Below, piece after piece: positions 8,669-16,326 of a DNA stretch of 64,000 nt. Below the pieces are notes generated by a model. The model was given only the letters and a program-made list of their open reading frames with translations. It made no database searches and was not told the origin of the DNA. Source of the stretch: Salaquimonas sp041736675. Its GTDB lineage: Bacteria > Pseudomonadota > Alphaproteobacteria > Rhizobiales > Rhizobiaceae. The position numbers and the translations under genes are program-made. Where the stretch lies: the NCBI GenBank assembly GCA_041736675.1, contig JBGSTD010000058.1:77835-141834 (forward strand), in the 5' to 3' direction. Numbering within the stretch: position 1 is the stretch's first letter; every line of letters begins with the position of its first letter.

Positions 8669-9457
8669 ATGAAACCGACAAACAGCCAGGCCATTGCGGG
8701 CACGACACTTGAGGTCCGGGATCTCTACAAATCTTTCGGCGATCTGGAAGTCATCAAGGGTGTTTCACTAAAGGCCCAGGAAGGCGATGTGGTTTCCATC
8801 ATTGGTTCAAGCGGATCCGGTAAAAGCACTTTTCTTCGCTGTATCAATCTTCTGGAATTGCCAACACGCGGCGATATTCTGCTGAACGGCGAGGCGATTT
8901 CTTTTAAATCGGAGGGAGGGGGCCTTGTTCCATCCGACAGAAAACAGGTTCAGCGATTTCGTGCCCAGTTGGGCATGGTTTTTCAAAGCTTCAATCTCTG
9001 GCAGCACATGACCATTTTGCAAAATGTCATTGAAGGCCCGGTCCATGTGCTGGGTATATCAAAGGCCGAGGCAACTGACCGTGCCGGGCGGATATTGAAT
9101 CGTGTCGGACTGTGGGAAAAGCGTGACCAGTATCCTGCATTTCTGTCCGGTGGTCAGCAGCAACGCGCAGCAATCGCACGGGCACTTGCGATGGAGCCTA
9201 GGGTGATGCTGTTTGATGAGCCGACATCTGCGCTTTATCCCGAACTGGTCGGCGAAGTCCTGAAGGTAATCCAGGGCCTTGCCGAAGAGGGTAACACCAT
9301 GATCCTTGTTACCCATGAAATGAAATTTGCCCGCAATGTATCGACAGAAGTCGTTTACCTGCATCAGGGCAAGGTGGAAGAAAAGGGCCCCCCAAAACAG
9401 GTGTTCGAAAATCCGGCAAGCGACCGCTGCCGTGCTTTTGTGCAATCGGTTCACTAG
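8669..9457 (+). CDS. Polar amino acid ABC transporter ATPase (HisP/GlnQ family) with altered D-loop
   Basis: 262-residue ATPase of the histidine/arginine/lysine/octopine group. Walker A is GSSGSGKST, the Q-loop is in MVFQSFNLW, the signature is LSGGQQQR, Walker B is VMLFDEP and the H-loop is LVTHEM. The normally conserved D-loop aspartate (SALDPE) is a tyrosine here (residue 190, codon TAT at 9236-9238). I chose the ATG at 8669 because it has GGAA upstream and matches HisP length; a TTG at 8606 would add 21 residues unrelated to the family. Gene order with the binding protein and two permeases marks a complete importer. Cytoplasmic face of the inner membrane. Confidence 0.9.
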   Translation: MKPTNSQAIAGTTLEVRDLYKSFGDLEVIKGVSLKAQEGDVVSIIGSSGSGKSTFLRCINLLELPTRGDILLNGEAISFKSEGGGLVPSDRKQVQRFRAQLGMVFQSFNLWQHMTILQNVIEGPVHVLGISKAEATDRAGRILNRVGLWEKRDQYPAFLSGGQQQRAAIARALAMEPRVMLFDEPTSALYPELVGEVLKVIQGLAEEGNTMILVTHEMKFARNVSTEVVYLHQGKVEEKGPPKQVFENPASDRCRAFVQSVH

Positions 9458-9516
9458 GGTAGCGACCCGTGAACCGGCCAAATCTTGAATGAAAAAAACT
9501 ATAAAGAAGGAGAAAA

Positions 9517-10287
9517 ATGTTGAAAAATCTACTGAAACTATTGGGCTGTTCGGCTGCCGTTCTGGTAATGGGCGCTCAACTGGCAAACGCTGAAATCAAA
9601 ATCGGTTTTGCCGCAGAATCCTATCCGCCGTTCACCGACAAGGGAGCTGACGGCAACTGGCAGGGTTGGGAAGTCGAGATCAAGGATGCTCTTTGCGCAG
9701 CCATGGAAGAAAAATGTGAAGTGGTGGATGTTGCCTGGGACGGAATTATTCCGGCTCTGACCGGCAAGAAGATTGATGCAATCATTGCTTCAATGTCGAT
9801 CACCGAAGAGCGCAAGCAGACTATCGCCTTTTCCGACAAGTACTACAACACTCCGGCAGTGATCGTGGCACCAAAGGATTCAAAGGTTTCCGGCGATCCT
9901 GAAAGCGTTAAAGGCCTGACCATCGGCACGCAGGTTTCAACTATTCATGCAAACTATGTCGAGAAGCACTTCAAGGACGCGACTTCCAAAACCTACGCGG
10001 CCATGGATGATCACAATCAGGATCTGGCTGCCGGCCGTATTGATGCGGCTGTCGGCGACTCCCTCGCCATGGAGCCTTTCCTTGCCAGCGATGCCGGCGC
10101 ATGTTGCGAAATAAAAGGTGAACTGAAAGACGACGAAGTCTTTGGCCCTGGCGTTGGCGTCGGTCTGCGCAAGGAAGACACCGAATTGCAGGCGAAATTC
10201 AATGCCGCAATCAAGAAAATCCGTGAAGACGGCACCTTTGATGCGATTTCGAAAAAATACTTCAAATTCGATATCTATGGTGGCTAA
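9517..10287 (+). CDS. Polar amino acid ABC transporter substrate-binding protein
   Basis: 256-residue periplasmic binding protein with a signal peptide (about 1-24, ending in ANA). It shows the family 3 solute-binding signature: EIKIGFAAESYPPFTD, a glycine/tryptophan stretch GWEVEIKDALC, WDGIIPALTGKKIDAIIASMSITEERK, and the C-terminal REDGTFDAISKKYF. This fold captures lysine, arginine, ornithine, histidine or opine-type ligands; the exact ligand is not evident. AGAAGGAG lies just upstream of the ATG. It follows the ATPase by 59 bases and is separated from the permeases by a strong hairpin that may raise its expression relative to theirs. Cysteines occur in pairs (LCAAMEEKC, ACC). Confidence 0.92.
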   Translation: MLKNLLKLLGCSAAVLVMGAQLANAEIKIGFAAESYPPFTDKGADGNWQGWEVEIKDALCAAMEEKCEVVDVAWDGIIPALTGKKIDAIIASMSITEERKQTIAFSDKYYNTPAVIVAPKDSKVSGDPESVKGLTIGTQVSTIHANYVEKHFKDATSKTYAAMDDHNQDLAAGRIDAAVGDSLAMEPFLASDAGACCEIKGELKDDEVFGPGVGVGLRKEDTELQAKFNAAIKKIREDGTFDAISKKYFKFDIYGG

Positions 10288-10303
10288 TCGATAGCAGCAA
10301 ACA

Positions 10304-10329
10304 GTGCCGGAAGGAAAACCTTCCGGCGC
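10304..10329 (+). terminator. Intercistronic hairpin after the binding-protein gene
   Basis: GTGCCGGAAGG and CCTTCCGGCGC form an 11-bp stem (one G-T pair) around an AAAA loop, followed by a pyrimidine-rich TTCTCTTCC. It sits 16 bases after the binding-protein stop and before the permease genes on the same strand. Hairpins here in ABC operons commonly stabilise the upstream mRNA or terminate partially, giving excess binding protein. Function is inferred. Confidence 0.7.
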
Positions 10330-10374
10330 TTCTCTTCCTTCAGGCATCCACCCAAGACAATAATCGGTTAAGCT

Positions 10375-11088
10375 ATGCAGTATGCGATGGAACTGTTGGC
10401 CTTCAGTCCGCCCGGGTGGGGTGGCAACCTGTTGCGCGGCCTGTTCAACACGCTTCTGATTGCGCTTGGGGCTTATTTTCTTGGCTTGACGCTGGGTTTT
10501 TGCGGTGCGCTGGGAAAAATCTATGGCGGTCCGGTTTTGCGATGGGTTCTCGAGATTTATACAACCCTGATCCGCGCCATACCGGAACTCGTGCTGATCC
10601 TTTTTCTGTATTATGCAGGTACCGATCTTTTGAACATCGCCCTTGAGGCCATGGGTTTTGCAAGGATGGACATTTCCGGCTTGTGGGCAGGTATCTACGT
10701 CCTTGGTTTTGTTCAGGGAGCCTATTCGACCGAGGTATTGCGCGGAGCATTTCTTGCTGTTCCCACAGGCCAGATTGAAGCAGCAAAGGCTATTGGCATG
10801 TCGTCGATCCAGCGCCACACAAGAGTGATTATTCCGGTTATGATCCCGTTTGCCCTGCCAGGTTTGGCAAACCTCTGGCTGATCGCCACCAAGGATACAG
10901 CTCTATTGGCAGTTGTCGGCTTCAGCGAACTGGCTCTGGTTACCAAGCAGGCTGCCGGATCAACCAAGTCGTATTTTTTGCTCTATATGGCAGCGGCGGT
11001 TCTCTATCTTCTGCTCAGCCTGGTCTCGACACTGATTTTTACGTTGATTGAGCGACATTATCGCCGCGGCCAGCCGGTACAGGGATAA
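10375..11088 (+). CDS. Polar amino acid ABC transporter permease, HisQ type
   Basis: 237-residue integral membrane protein with about five hydrophobic segments. The cytoplasmic EAA loop is well preserved (GQIEAAKAIGMSSIQRHTRVIIP, about 128-150) and would dock on the ATPase. The N-terminal half carries RGLFNTLLIALGAYFLG and the TLIRAIPELVLILFLYY motif typical of HisQ/ArtQ permeases. It pairs with the second permease 4 bases downstream to form the heterodimeric channel. The ATG at 10375 is followed by another in-frame ATG three codons on (10384), and the upstream Shine-Dalgarno sequence is weak, consistent with lower translation than the binding protein. Confidence 0.9.
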   Translation: MQYAMELLAFSPPGWGGNLLRGLFNTLLIALGAYFLGLTLGFCGALGKIYGGPVLRWVLEIYTTLIRAIPELVLILFLYYAGTDLLNIALEAMGFARMDISGLWAGIYVLGFVQGAYSTEVLRGAFLAVPTGQIEAAKAIGMSSIQRHTRVIIPVMIPFALPGLANLWLIATKDTALLAVVGFSELALVTKQAAGSTKSYFLLYMAAAVLYLLLSLVSTLIFTLIERHYRRGQPVQG

Positions 11089-11092
11089 ACCC

Positions 11093-11815
11093 ATGGATCA
11101 ATTCTGGCTCGTCCAATATTTTCAGGAAAACTGGTACTGGGTTCCCGAATATCTTCCAAAATTTGCCGAAGGCTTGTGGATCACTTTGAAACTGTTGGTG
11201 ATATCGATTGTCATTGGGATGACAATCGCCATTCCCGTCGGACTTGTTCAGGTGACCGGCCCCAAACCGCTCGCCTGGCTTGCCAGAATATTCTGCACCG
11301 TCATTCGCGGCACTCCTCTGCTCATCCAGTTATGGCTGATTTATTATGGCGTCGGATCGCTGTTTCCCTCCATTCCAGGCTTGCGTCAAAGCTTTTTGTG
11401 GCCGGTTCTGCGCGAAGCCTTTCCCTATGCGGTTCTTGCATTCTCGCTCAGTGTTGCCGGGTATGAAGGTGAAGTGTTGCGTGGCGCCTTTCGCGGGGTA
11501 CCCAAGGGTGAACTCGAGGCGGCCCGCGCGATTGGCATGTCGCCATTTCAGGTTCTGCGGCGGGTTTGGCTTCCCCGGGCCCTGCAGAATGTTTTCCCTA
11601 CCCTGACCGGAGAATTCATTCTCACGCTCAAGGCAACTCCTCTTGCGGCAACCATCAGCATTTATGATGTTTATGGCGTTGGCGGGATCGTGCGCCAGGA
11701 GACTTACAAGATTTATGAGCCACTTCTCTTCGTTGCCTTGATATACCTAATTCTGGCGGGAATTTTGGTGGTATTTTTCAGATATCTCGAAAATCGTATG
11801 CCGCGCCGAACCTGA
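11093..11815 (+). CDS. Polar amino acid ABC transporter permease, HisM type
   Basis: 240-residue partner permease. It shows GLWITLKLLVISIVIGM, the FCTVIRGTPLLIQLWLIYYG segment, and the EAA loop GELEAARAIGMSPFQVLRRV (about 139-158), all typical of HisM/ArtM. I chose ATG 11093 (start MDQFWLVQYF), preceded by AGGGA and located 4 bases after the first permease's stop; an upstream in-frame start at 11048 overlaps that gene and adds unrelated residues. It is the last gene of the transporter unit. Downstream, before fnr, lies a palindrome. Confidence 0.9.
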   Translation: MDQFWLVQYFQENWYWVPEYLPKFAEGLWITLKLLVISIVIGMTIAIPVGLVQVTGPKPLAWLARIFCTVIRGTPLLIQLWLIYYGVGSLFPSIPGLRQSFLWPVLREAFPYAVLAFSLSVAGYEGEVLRGAFRGVPKGELEAARAIGMSPFQVLRRVWLPRALQNVFPTLTGEFILTLKATPLAATISIYDVYGVGGIVRQETYKIYEPLLFVALIYLILAGILVVFFRYLENRMPRRT

Positions 11816-11873
11816 CCTGCGACAAAGGCATCCACGGTTATGGTTGTGTCAGCTAACCAGTGATGATAACCCT

Positions 11874-11894
11874 AAAATACGTCCGCCGTATTTT
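11874..11894. promoter_or_regulatory. Perfect 8-5-8 palindrome upstream of fnr
   Basis: AAAATACG, spacer TCCGC, CGTATTTT: a perfect inverted repeat 14 bases before the fnr start codon and 58 bases after the permease stop. It could be a repressor operator, a leader hairpin or a weak bidirectional terminator. It does not match the FNR box. Role is inferred. Confidence 0.5.
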
Positions 11895-11908
11895 CGGGAG
11901 TTACTGTC

Positions 11909-12640
11909 TTGCGCCAAGACATCCACAATTCTGAAATACCCGTGCTATGCGCTTCCTGTGAGGCGCGGCACAAGGGCATATGCGGAGTGTTGAATCCCGA
12001 TCAGCTAGTTGCGCTCAGCAAGCATACTACAAAAAAGACGGTCTCCAGCGACCAAGAGCTTTTTTCGGCTGATGTGCCAACCAAAAGCTATTCGAACATT
12101 CTTGCCGGTGTTGTGAAGCTGACCAAACTGATGGCCGATGGCCGCCAGCAGATCGTCGGACTTCAGTTTGCACCGGATTTTTTGGGGCGCCCATTCAAAC
12201 AGTCCCCCGGAGTATTTGCCGAAGCAGCAACAGAAGTGCGCCTTTGCTCGTTTCCCACGAAGATTCTTGAAGACATGATCAGTGAATCTCCGGAACTGGA
12301 ACATCGCCTGCACGAACAGGCCTTGAAAGAACTGGATGAGGCACGCGAATGGATGCTGACCCTAGGGCGCAAGACGGCAAGTGAAAAAACCGCCAGCTTT
12401 TTGTACATGATTGCGACTCATATTATCCCTGATAAAGGAACAGACGGCAATACGATCCGCTTCGACATTCCGATCAAACGCGCTGACATGGCCGATTTTC
12501 TCGGACTGACCATCGAAACGGTCAGCCGGCAGATTACCAAGCTGCGCAAGGCCGGAATCATCGAACTGGAAAACAACAGGACTGTTTATGTCTCAAATAT
12601 GAACCTGCTCGCAAAAGCTTCCGAGGTCGACCGCGATTAG
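11909..12640 (+). CDS. fnrL: Fnr-type oxygen-sensing transcriptional regulator (Crp/Fnr family)
   Basis: 243 residues. An N-terminal cysteine cluster (C14, C17, C25 in LCASCEARHKGIC) plus a fourth cysteine at about 112 (RLCSFP) matches the [4Fe-4S] ligand set of FnrL proteins. The cyclic-nucleotide-like beta roll spans about 28-140 and the C-terminal helix-turn-helix has IKRADMADFLGLTIETVSRQITKLRK (about 190-215), with the E-SR contact residues for TTGAT half-sites. The frame opens with TTG at 11909, with GGGAG upstream; I see no ATG that keeps the first cysteines. It lies next to hemN and near two perfect FNR boxes controlling cco genes, so it is the obvious local regulator of low-oxygen respiration. 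Confidence 0.93.
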   Translation: MRQDIHNSEIPVLCASCEARHKGICGVLNPDQLVALSKHTTKKTVSSDQELFSADVPTKSYSNILAGVVKLTKLMADGRQQIVGLQFAPDFLGRPFKQSPGVFAEAATEVRLCSFPTKILEDMISESPELEHRLHEQALKELDEAREWMLTLGRKTASEKTASFLYMIATHIIPDKGTDGNTIRFDIPIKRADMADFLGLTIETVSRQITKLRKAGIIELENNRTVYVSNMNLLAKASEVDRD

Positions 12641-12646
12641 TGCGCC

Positions 12647-14020
12647 TCAAACCGCTTTCGAGAATTTGAAATCTGAACTTTCGAGATACGCGTCGAATCG
12701 CGCTGCTACGATACGGGTAAACGGATAGGCTGGTGTTGGGATGAAGATGCTGTCTGCATCTCCGTCACACAGACCGTCTTTTTCCATGCCCGCCATCGCT
12801 TTCATTTCCAGTATATAAGGTCGGGCAAAGCTTCCAAATTCCCTTGATACGTCTTCATAAGTGACTTTGAAATCGCACATCAGCCGTTCAATGATAAAAG
12901 ACCGGATACGGTCATCATCGCTGAGCAGATAACCCTTTGAGGAAGGCAGTCTACCCGCAGCAATTTCAGCCAGATATTGACCCGTCGGAACCAAATTCTG
13001 CCAGTAGCCATTGTCAGATGCCCCGATCGAGGATGCCCCGAAAGCCAGCATTGTCTTGCAATGATCATGGGTATAGCCCTGAAAATTGCGCCGCAAGCTG
13101 CCATTTTCCTTAGCGGTAGCCAATGGATCGTGTGAGAGTGTGTAGTGATCAATGCCAATCTTACCGTATCCGCTTTCGATAAGCATTTGATCTGCAAGCT
13201 GGGATTGGTCAAACCGTTCGAAGGTATCGGGCAAACTGGTTTCAGCAATCATTTGCTGGTGCTTTTTCACCCATGGGACGTGGGCATAGCCGAACATGGC
13301 GATGCGGTCGGGTTTGATCGAGATAACCTGCTGAATGGTGGTCTTGAGGGTCGTCATGGTCTGAAACGGCAATCCGTACAGCGCGTCAATATTTATTGAC
13401 GAAATGCCTGAAGCACGCAGCGCCGTCACCAGATCGGATGTCTGTTCGAAGGTTTGAGGACGCTTGATGGCCGCCTGCACGGTTTCGTTGAAATCCTGCA
13501 CGCCGATGCTGGCTCTGGTCACGCCAATCAGCTTCAATCCCGCCATCAGGTCTTCACTGTGGTCATTGGGATCGATTTCAACGCTGATCTCGGCGTTCCC
13601 CGAGAATTCGAATGTCTGGTCGAGTGCATCACGAATTCTCTGAAAATCTTCGCTGTGCAGAACGCTCGGCGAGCCGCCGCCAAAATGCAGATGGGCAATG
13701 GCAGGTTTGAATGCCAACTTCTGACGGTACAATTCAATTTCACCAATCAGGTGATCAACATACTTGGTCACTGGTTCATATCGCTGCGTCTGCTTGGTAT
13801 GGCATCCGCAAAACCAGCAAAGGCGGTCGCAATAGGGAATGTGAATATAGATTGATATCGGCGCGCTGCCTGAAACCGTATCATGTTCGATGTTGAGATC
13901 GGCAAGTGTATCGCTGGTCAGCGTTTTTCCCACATCAGCCTTGAAAAAGGGGGCAGTCGGATAGGATGTATAACGCGGCACAGGCCTGCGGTACTTTTTC
14001 AGTATTTCAAGCGGGTTCAT
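12647..14020 (-). CDS. hemN: Oxygen-independent coproporphyrinogen III dehydrogenase (radical SAM)
   Basis: 457-residue cytoplasmic enzyme that would convert coproporphyrinogen III to protoporphyrinogen IX without oxygen. The radical-SAM cluster motif CxxxCxxC is in YCDRLCWFCGC (about 61-70), preceded by ISIYIHIPY. GGGSPSVL (SAM-binding glycines), the EIDPND strand and the C-terminal HemN domain (SDDDRIRSFIIERLMCDFKV) follow. Its ATG overlaps the stop of the hemerythrin-like gene (ATGA), so the two are translationally coupled. An FNR box upstream of the pair explains low-oxygen expression. It converges with fnr, ending 6 bases from fnr's stop. Confidence 0.95.
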   Translation of the reverse strand: MNPLEILKKYRRPVPRYTSYPTAPFFKADVGKTLTSDTLADLNIEHDTVSGSAPISIYIHIPYCDRLCWFCGCHTKQTQRYEPVTKYVDHLIGEIELYRQKLAFKPAIAHLHFGGGSPSVLHSEDFQRIRDALDQTFEFSGNAEISVEIDPNDHSEDLMAGLKLIGVTRASIGVQDFNETVQAAIKRPQTFEQTSDLVTALRASGISSINIDALYGLPFQTMTTLKTTIQQVISIKPDRIAMFGYAHVPWVKKHQQMIAETSLPDTFERFDQSQLADQMLIESGYGKIGIDHYTLSHDPLATAKENGSLRRNFQGYTHDHCKTMLAFGASSIGASDNGYWQNLVPTGQYLAEIAAGRLPSSKGYLLSDDDRIRSFIIERLMCDFKVTYEDVSREFGSFARPYILEMKAMAGMEKDGLCDGDADSIFIPTPAYPFTRIVAARFDAYLESSDFKFSKAV

Positions 14021-14460
14021 TGCAACTTGCCAATTTGTTCCTGGGTGGATTTTACAATGGGTAAAATTTGTTCACGCTCAAACGCGATATGCCGCCTGAC
14101 CCCTTCAAAGAACCCCCGAAGCATGTATCCCAGTGCTTCTGGGTTTGCCTCATCGGGGGTCGTAACGAAATTGATCAGCGCATCCTGCACGTCATATGCG
14201 TAGATTTCATCTTCCCAGTGCTCGGAGCATAAACGCTCAAGGGATTCGCAAGTTTGATTGGAGGGCGTGTTTTCCAGTAAAAACGGAAACAGCTTATCCT
14301 CTTCAAACTTGTGGGCATTCTTGATCGTCGTGTACACACTGCGTGCGATGTTCAAACAGGCCTGATTATCCAGATTGTGCGGAAGCGTATCGGCAATCTG
14401 CTCAAGTTGATCGCAAATCGTGAGTTGCAATTGAATGTGTTTTTCAAACTCATGCTGCAT
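14017..14460 (-). CDS. Hemerythrin HHE-domain protein
   Basis: 147 residues, all-helical, with histidine and acidic residues at spacings typical of a di-iron HHE four-helix bundle: HEFEKHIQLQ near the N terminus, NAHKFEEDKLFPFL (about 48-61), SEHWEDEI (about 84-91) and RRHIAFEREQILP (about 124-136). Such domains bind O2 or NO or act as iron reservoirs; the specific role cannot be read. It is the first gene of a two-gene unit with hemN (ATGA overlap) and faces ccoN across an intergenic region with a perfect FNR box, suggesting a job in low-oxygen or nitrosative physiology. Confidence 0.82.
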   Translation of the reverse strand: MQHEFEKHIQLQLTICDQLEQIADTLPHNLDNQACLNIARSVYTTIKNAHKFEEDKLFPFLLENTPSNQTCESLERLCSEHWEDEIYAYDVQDALINFVTTPDEANPEALGYMLRGFFEGVRRHIAFEREQILPIVKSTQEQIGKLQ

Positions 14461-14557
14461 GGAAGCCTCTTATATGCAGGGGTATTTCCGTCCGGTCGCC
14501 TTTCGCCCGAACATTCAGGCAGTATGTACAGGTTAAGAACTGAAGAATCTTTCAGCC

Positions 14558-14571
14558 TTGATCCAGATCAA
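14558..14571. promoter_or_regulatory. Perfect FNR box between hemerythrin-hemN and ccoNOQP
   Basis: TTGATccagATCAA matches the FNR consensus at all ten conserved positions. It lies 111 bases before the ccoN ATG and 98 bases before the divergent hemerythrin-like gene. A class II position (-41.5) would put ccoN transcription near 14606 and the divergent transcript near 14523; both leave reasonable leaders, so one site may serve both directions. Confidence 0.9.
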
Positions 14572-14681
14572 AGTCCATTGCCAATTTTCTTGCCATTACG
14601 GGCAAGTCGAATTGTATCCCGCGTCAGGCTAAGGCAGACGCGTGCAATAAATTTAAGACCGCTCGATCAAGGGGATTGGCA

Positions 14682-16304
14682 ATGAAAAATGCTCAAGAGG
14701 CAATTGTAGTAGGCGTCGCTGCAATACTTGCTTTACTGGTTGCGGGGCTCGCCCGCGACCAACTGTTTCAGGCGCACGCGTTTGTGTTGTTCCTTGTGCT
14801 GCTGATCAGCACGGCCGTACTCATGGTCAGGGTCAAGTTCGCTGCTCCCGGGCAAATCTTCGAGAAGCCGGATACTTCCGGTTACATGGATGATGTTGTG
14901 AAATACGGTGTCATTGCGACCGTTTTCTGGGGAGTTATCGGTTTCCTTGTCGGCGTTTTGGTTGCATCGCAGCTTGCCTGGCCTGATCTCAACCTTGAGC
15001 CCTGGTTCAATTTCGGCCGCATGCGTCCCTTGCACACATCAGCGGTCATTTTTGCCTTTGGCGGCAATGCCCTGATCGCCACTTCTTTCCATGTGGTTCA
15101 GCGCACGTCCCGCGCGCGGCTCTGGGGCGGCAATCTTCCATGGTTTGTCTTCTGGGGTTATCAGCTCTTCATCGTCATGGCCGCAACAGGTTATCTTTTG
15201 GGCATAACACAGGGCCGCGAATACGCTGAACCCGAATGGTATGTCGATATCTGGCTCACTCTGGTATGGGTCGCCTATCTGGCCGTTTTCCTTGGCACGA
15301 TCATCAGGCGCAAAGAGCCGCATATTTATGTGGCGAACTGGTTCTTCCTCTCTTTCATTGTTACCGTTGCCATGTTGCATCTGGTCAACAACATGGCGAT
15401 CCCGGTATCTTTCCTTGGAATAAAAAGTTATTCGGCATTTTCCGGTGTCCAGGATGCGCTCACCCAGTGGTGGTATGGCCACAATGCGGTCGGGTTCTTC
15501 CTGACAGCCGGCTTCCTTGGCATGATGTACTATTTCATTCCAAAACAGGCCGAACGTCCGGTTTATTCTTACCGTCTTTCCATTGTGCACTTTTGGGGCC
15601 TGATTTTCCTTTATATCTGGGCCGGACCACACCACTTGCACTATACCGCCTTGCCTGACTGGGCACAGACACTTGGCATGGTGTTTTCCGTCATGCTTTG
15701 GATGCCTTCATGGGGCGGCATGATCAACGGCCTGATGACACTGTCAGGTGCCTGGGACAAGCTGCGTACAGACCCCATCCTGAAAATGATGGTAATTTCT
15801 GTAGCCTTCTACGGCATGGCAACTTTTGAAGGTCCGATGATGTCCATCAAGACCGTCAACTCACTGTCGCATTATACAGACTGGACCATTGGTCACGTGC
15901 ACTCTGGTGCTCTTGGCTGGAATGGATTGATCACCTTTGGAGCGATCTATTATCTGGTGCCGAAATTGTGGAACCGTCAGCGGCTTTATTCGCTCCGTCT
16001 GGTCAATTGGCACTTCTGGCTCGCAACTCTTGGCATCGTTGTCTATGCGGCCGTCATGTGGGTTGCCGGTATCCAGCAGGGTCTGATGTGGCGCGAATAT
16101 GATGCCCAGGGCTATCTGGTCTACTCCTTCGTGGAATCTGTGGAAGCCATGCATCCCTACTATGTGTTCAGGGTTCTTGGTGGTCTGCTCTATCTCTCCG
16201 GAGCGCTTATCATGGCCTACAACGTGTTTCGTACCATTCGCGGCGATGTTCGCGAAGAGGTTTCCATGGGGGCTGGTGCACCAAACCTGGCTCCCGCAGA
16301 ATAA
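14682..16304 (+). CDS. ccoN: cbb3-type cytochrome c oxidase subunit I
   Basis: 540-residue catalytic subunit of the high-affinity terminal oxidase that reduces O2 to water and pumps protons in the inner membrane. About 12-14 hydrophobic segments are visible. Heme and copper ligands are in place: H118 in RPLHTSAVIFAF for low-spin heme b, the CuB histidines in IVHFWGLIF and GPHHLHYT, and the heme histidines in GHVHSGALGWNG. I chose ATG 14682, with AAGGGG 7 bases upstream; a TTG two codons earlier is less likely. First gene of ccoNOQP, downstream of an FNR box. Length is slightly above the 475-540 typical range, with an N-terminal extra membrane segment. Confidence 0.97.
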   Translation: MKNAQEAIVVGVAAILALLVAGLARDQLFQAHAFVLFLVLLISTAVLMVRVKFAAPGQIFEKPDTSGYMDDVVKYGVIATVFWGVIGFLVGVLVASQLAWPDLNLEPWFNFGRMRPLHTSAVIFAFGGNALIATSFHVVQRTSRARLWGGNLPWFVFWGYQLFIVMAATGYLLGITQGREYAEPEWYVDIWLTLVWVAYLAVFLGTIIRRKEPHIYVANWFFLSFIVTVAMLHLVNNMAIPVSFLGIKSYSAFSGVQDALTQWWYGHNAVGFFLTAGFLGMMYYFIPKQAERPVYSYRLSIVHFWGLIFLYIWAGPHHLHYTALPDWAQTLGMVFSVMLWMPSWGGMINGLMTLSGAWDKLRTDPILKMMVISVAFYGMATFEGPMMSIKTVNSLSHYTDWTIGHVHSGALGWNGLITFGAIYYLVPKLWNRQRLYSLRLVNWHFWLATLGIVVYAAVMWVAGIQQGLMWREYDAQGYLVYSFVESVEAMHPYYVFRVLGGLLYLSGALIMAYNVFRTIRGDVREEVSMGAGAPNLAPAE

Positions 16305-16326
16305 CCAGCATTAAAGGAACATCAAA

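Noticed and set aside
9937..10818. A 293-codon open frame on the minus strand across the binding protein and first permease
   Set aside because: It overlaps two genes with strong family motifs, has no recognisable domain, and runs through the intercistronic hairpin; it is a frame shadow.
15039..15641. A 200-codon minus-strand frame inside ccoN
   Set aside because: It is antisense to conserved cbb3 motifs and its product has no recognisable family pattern.
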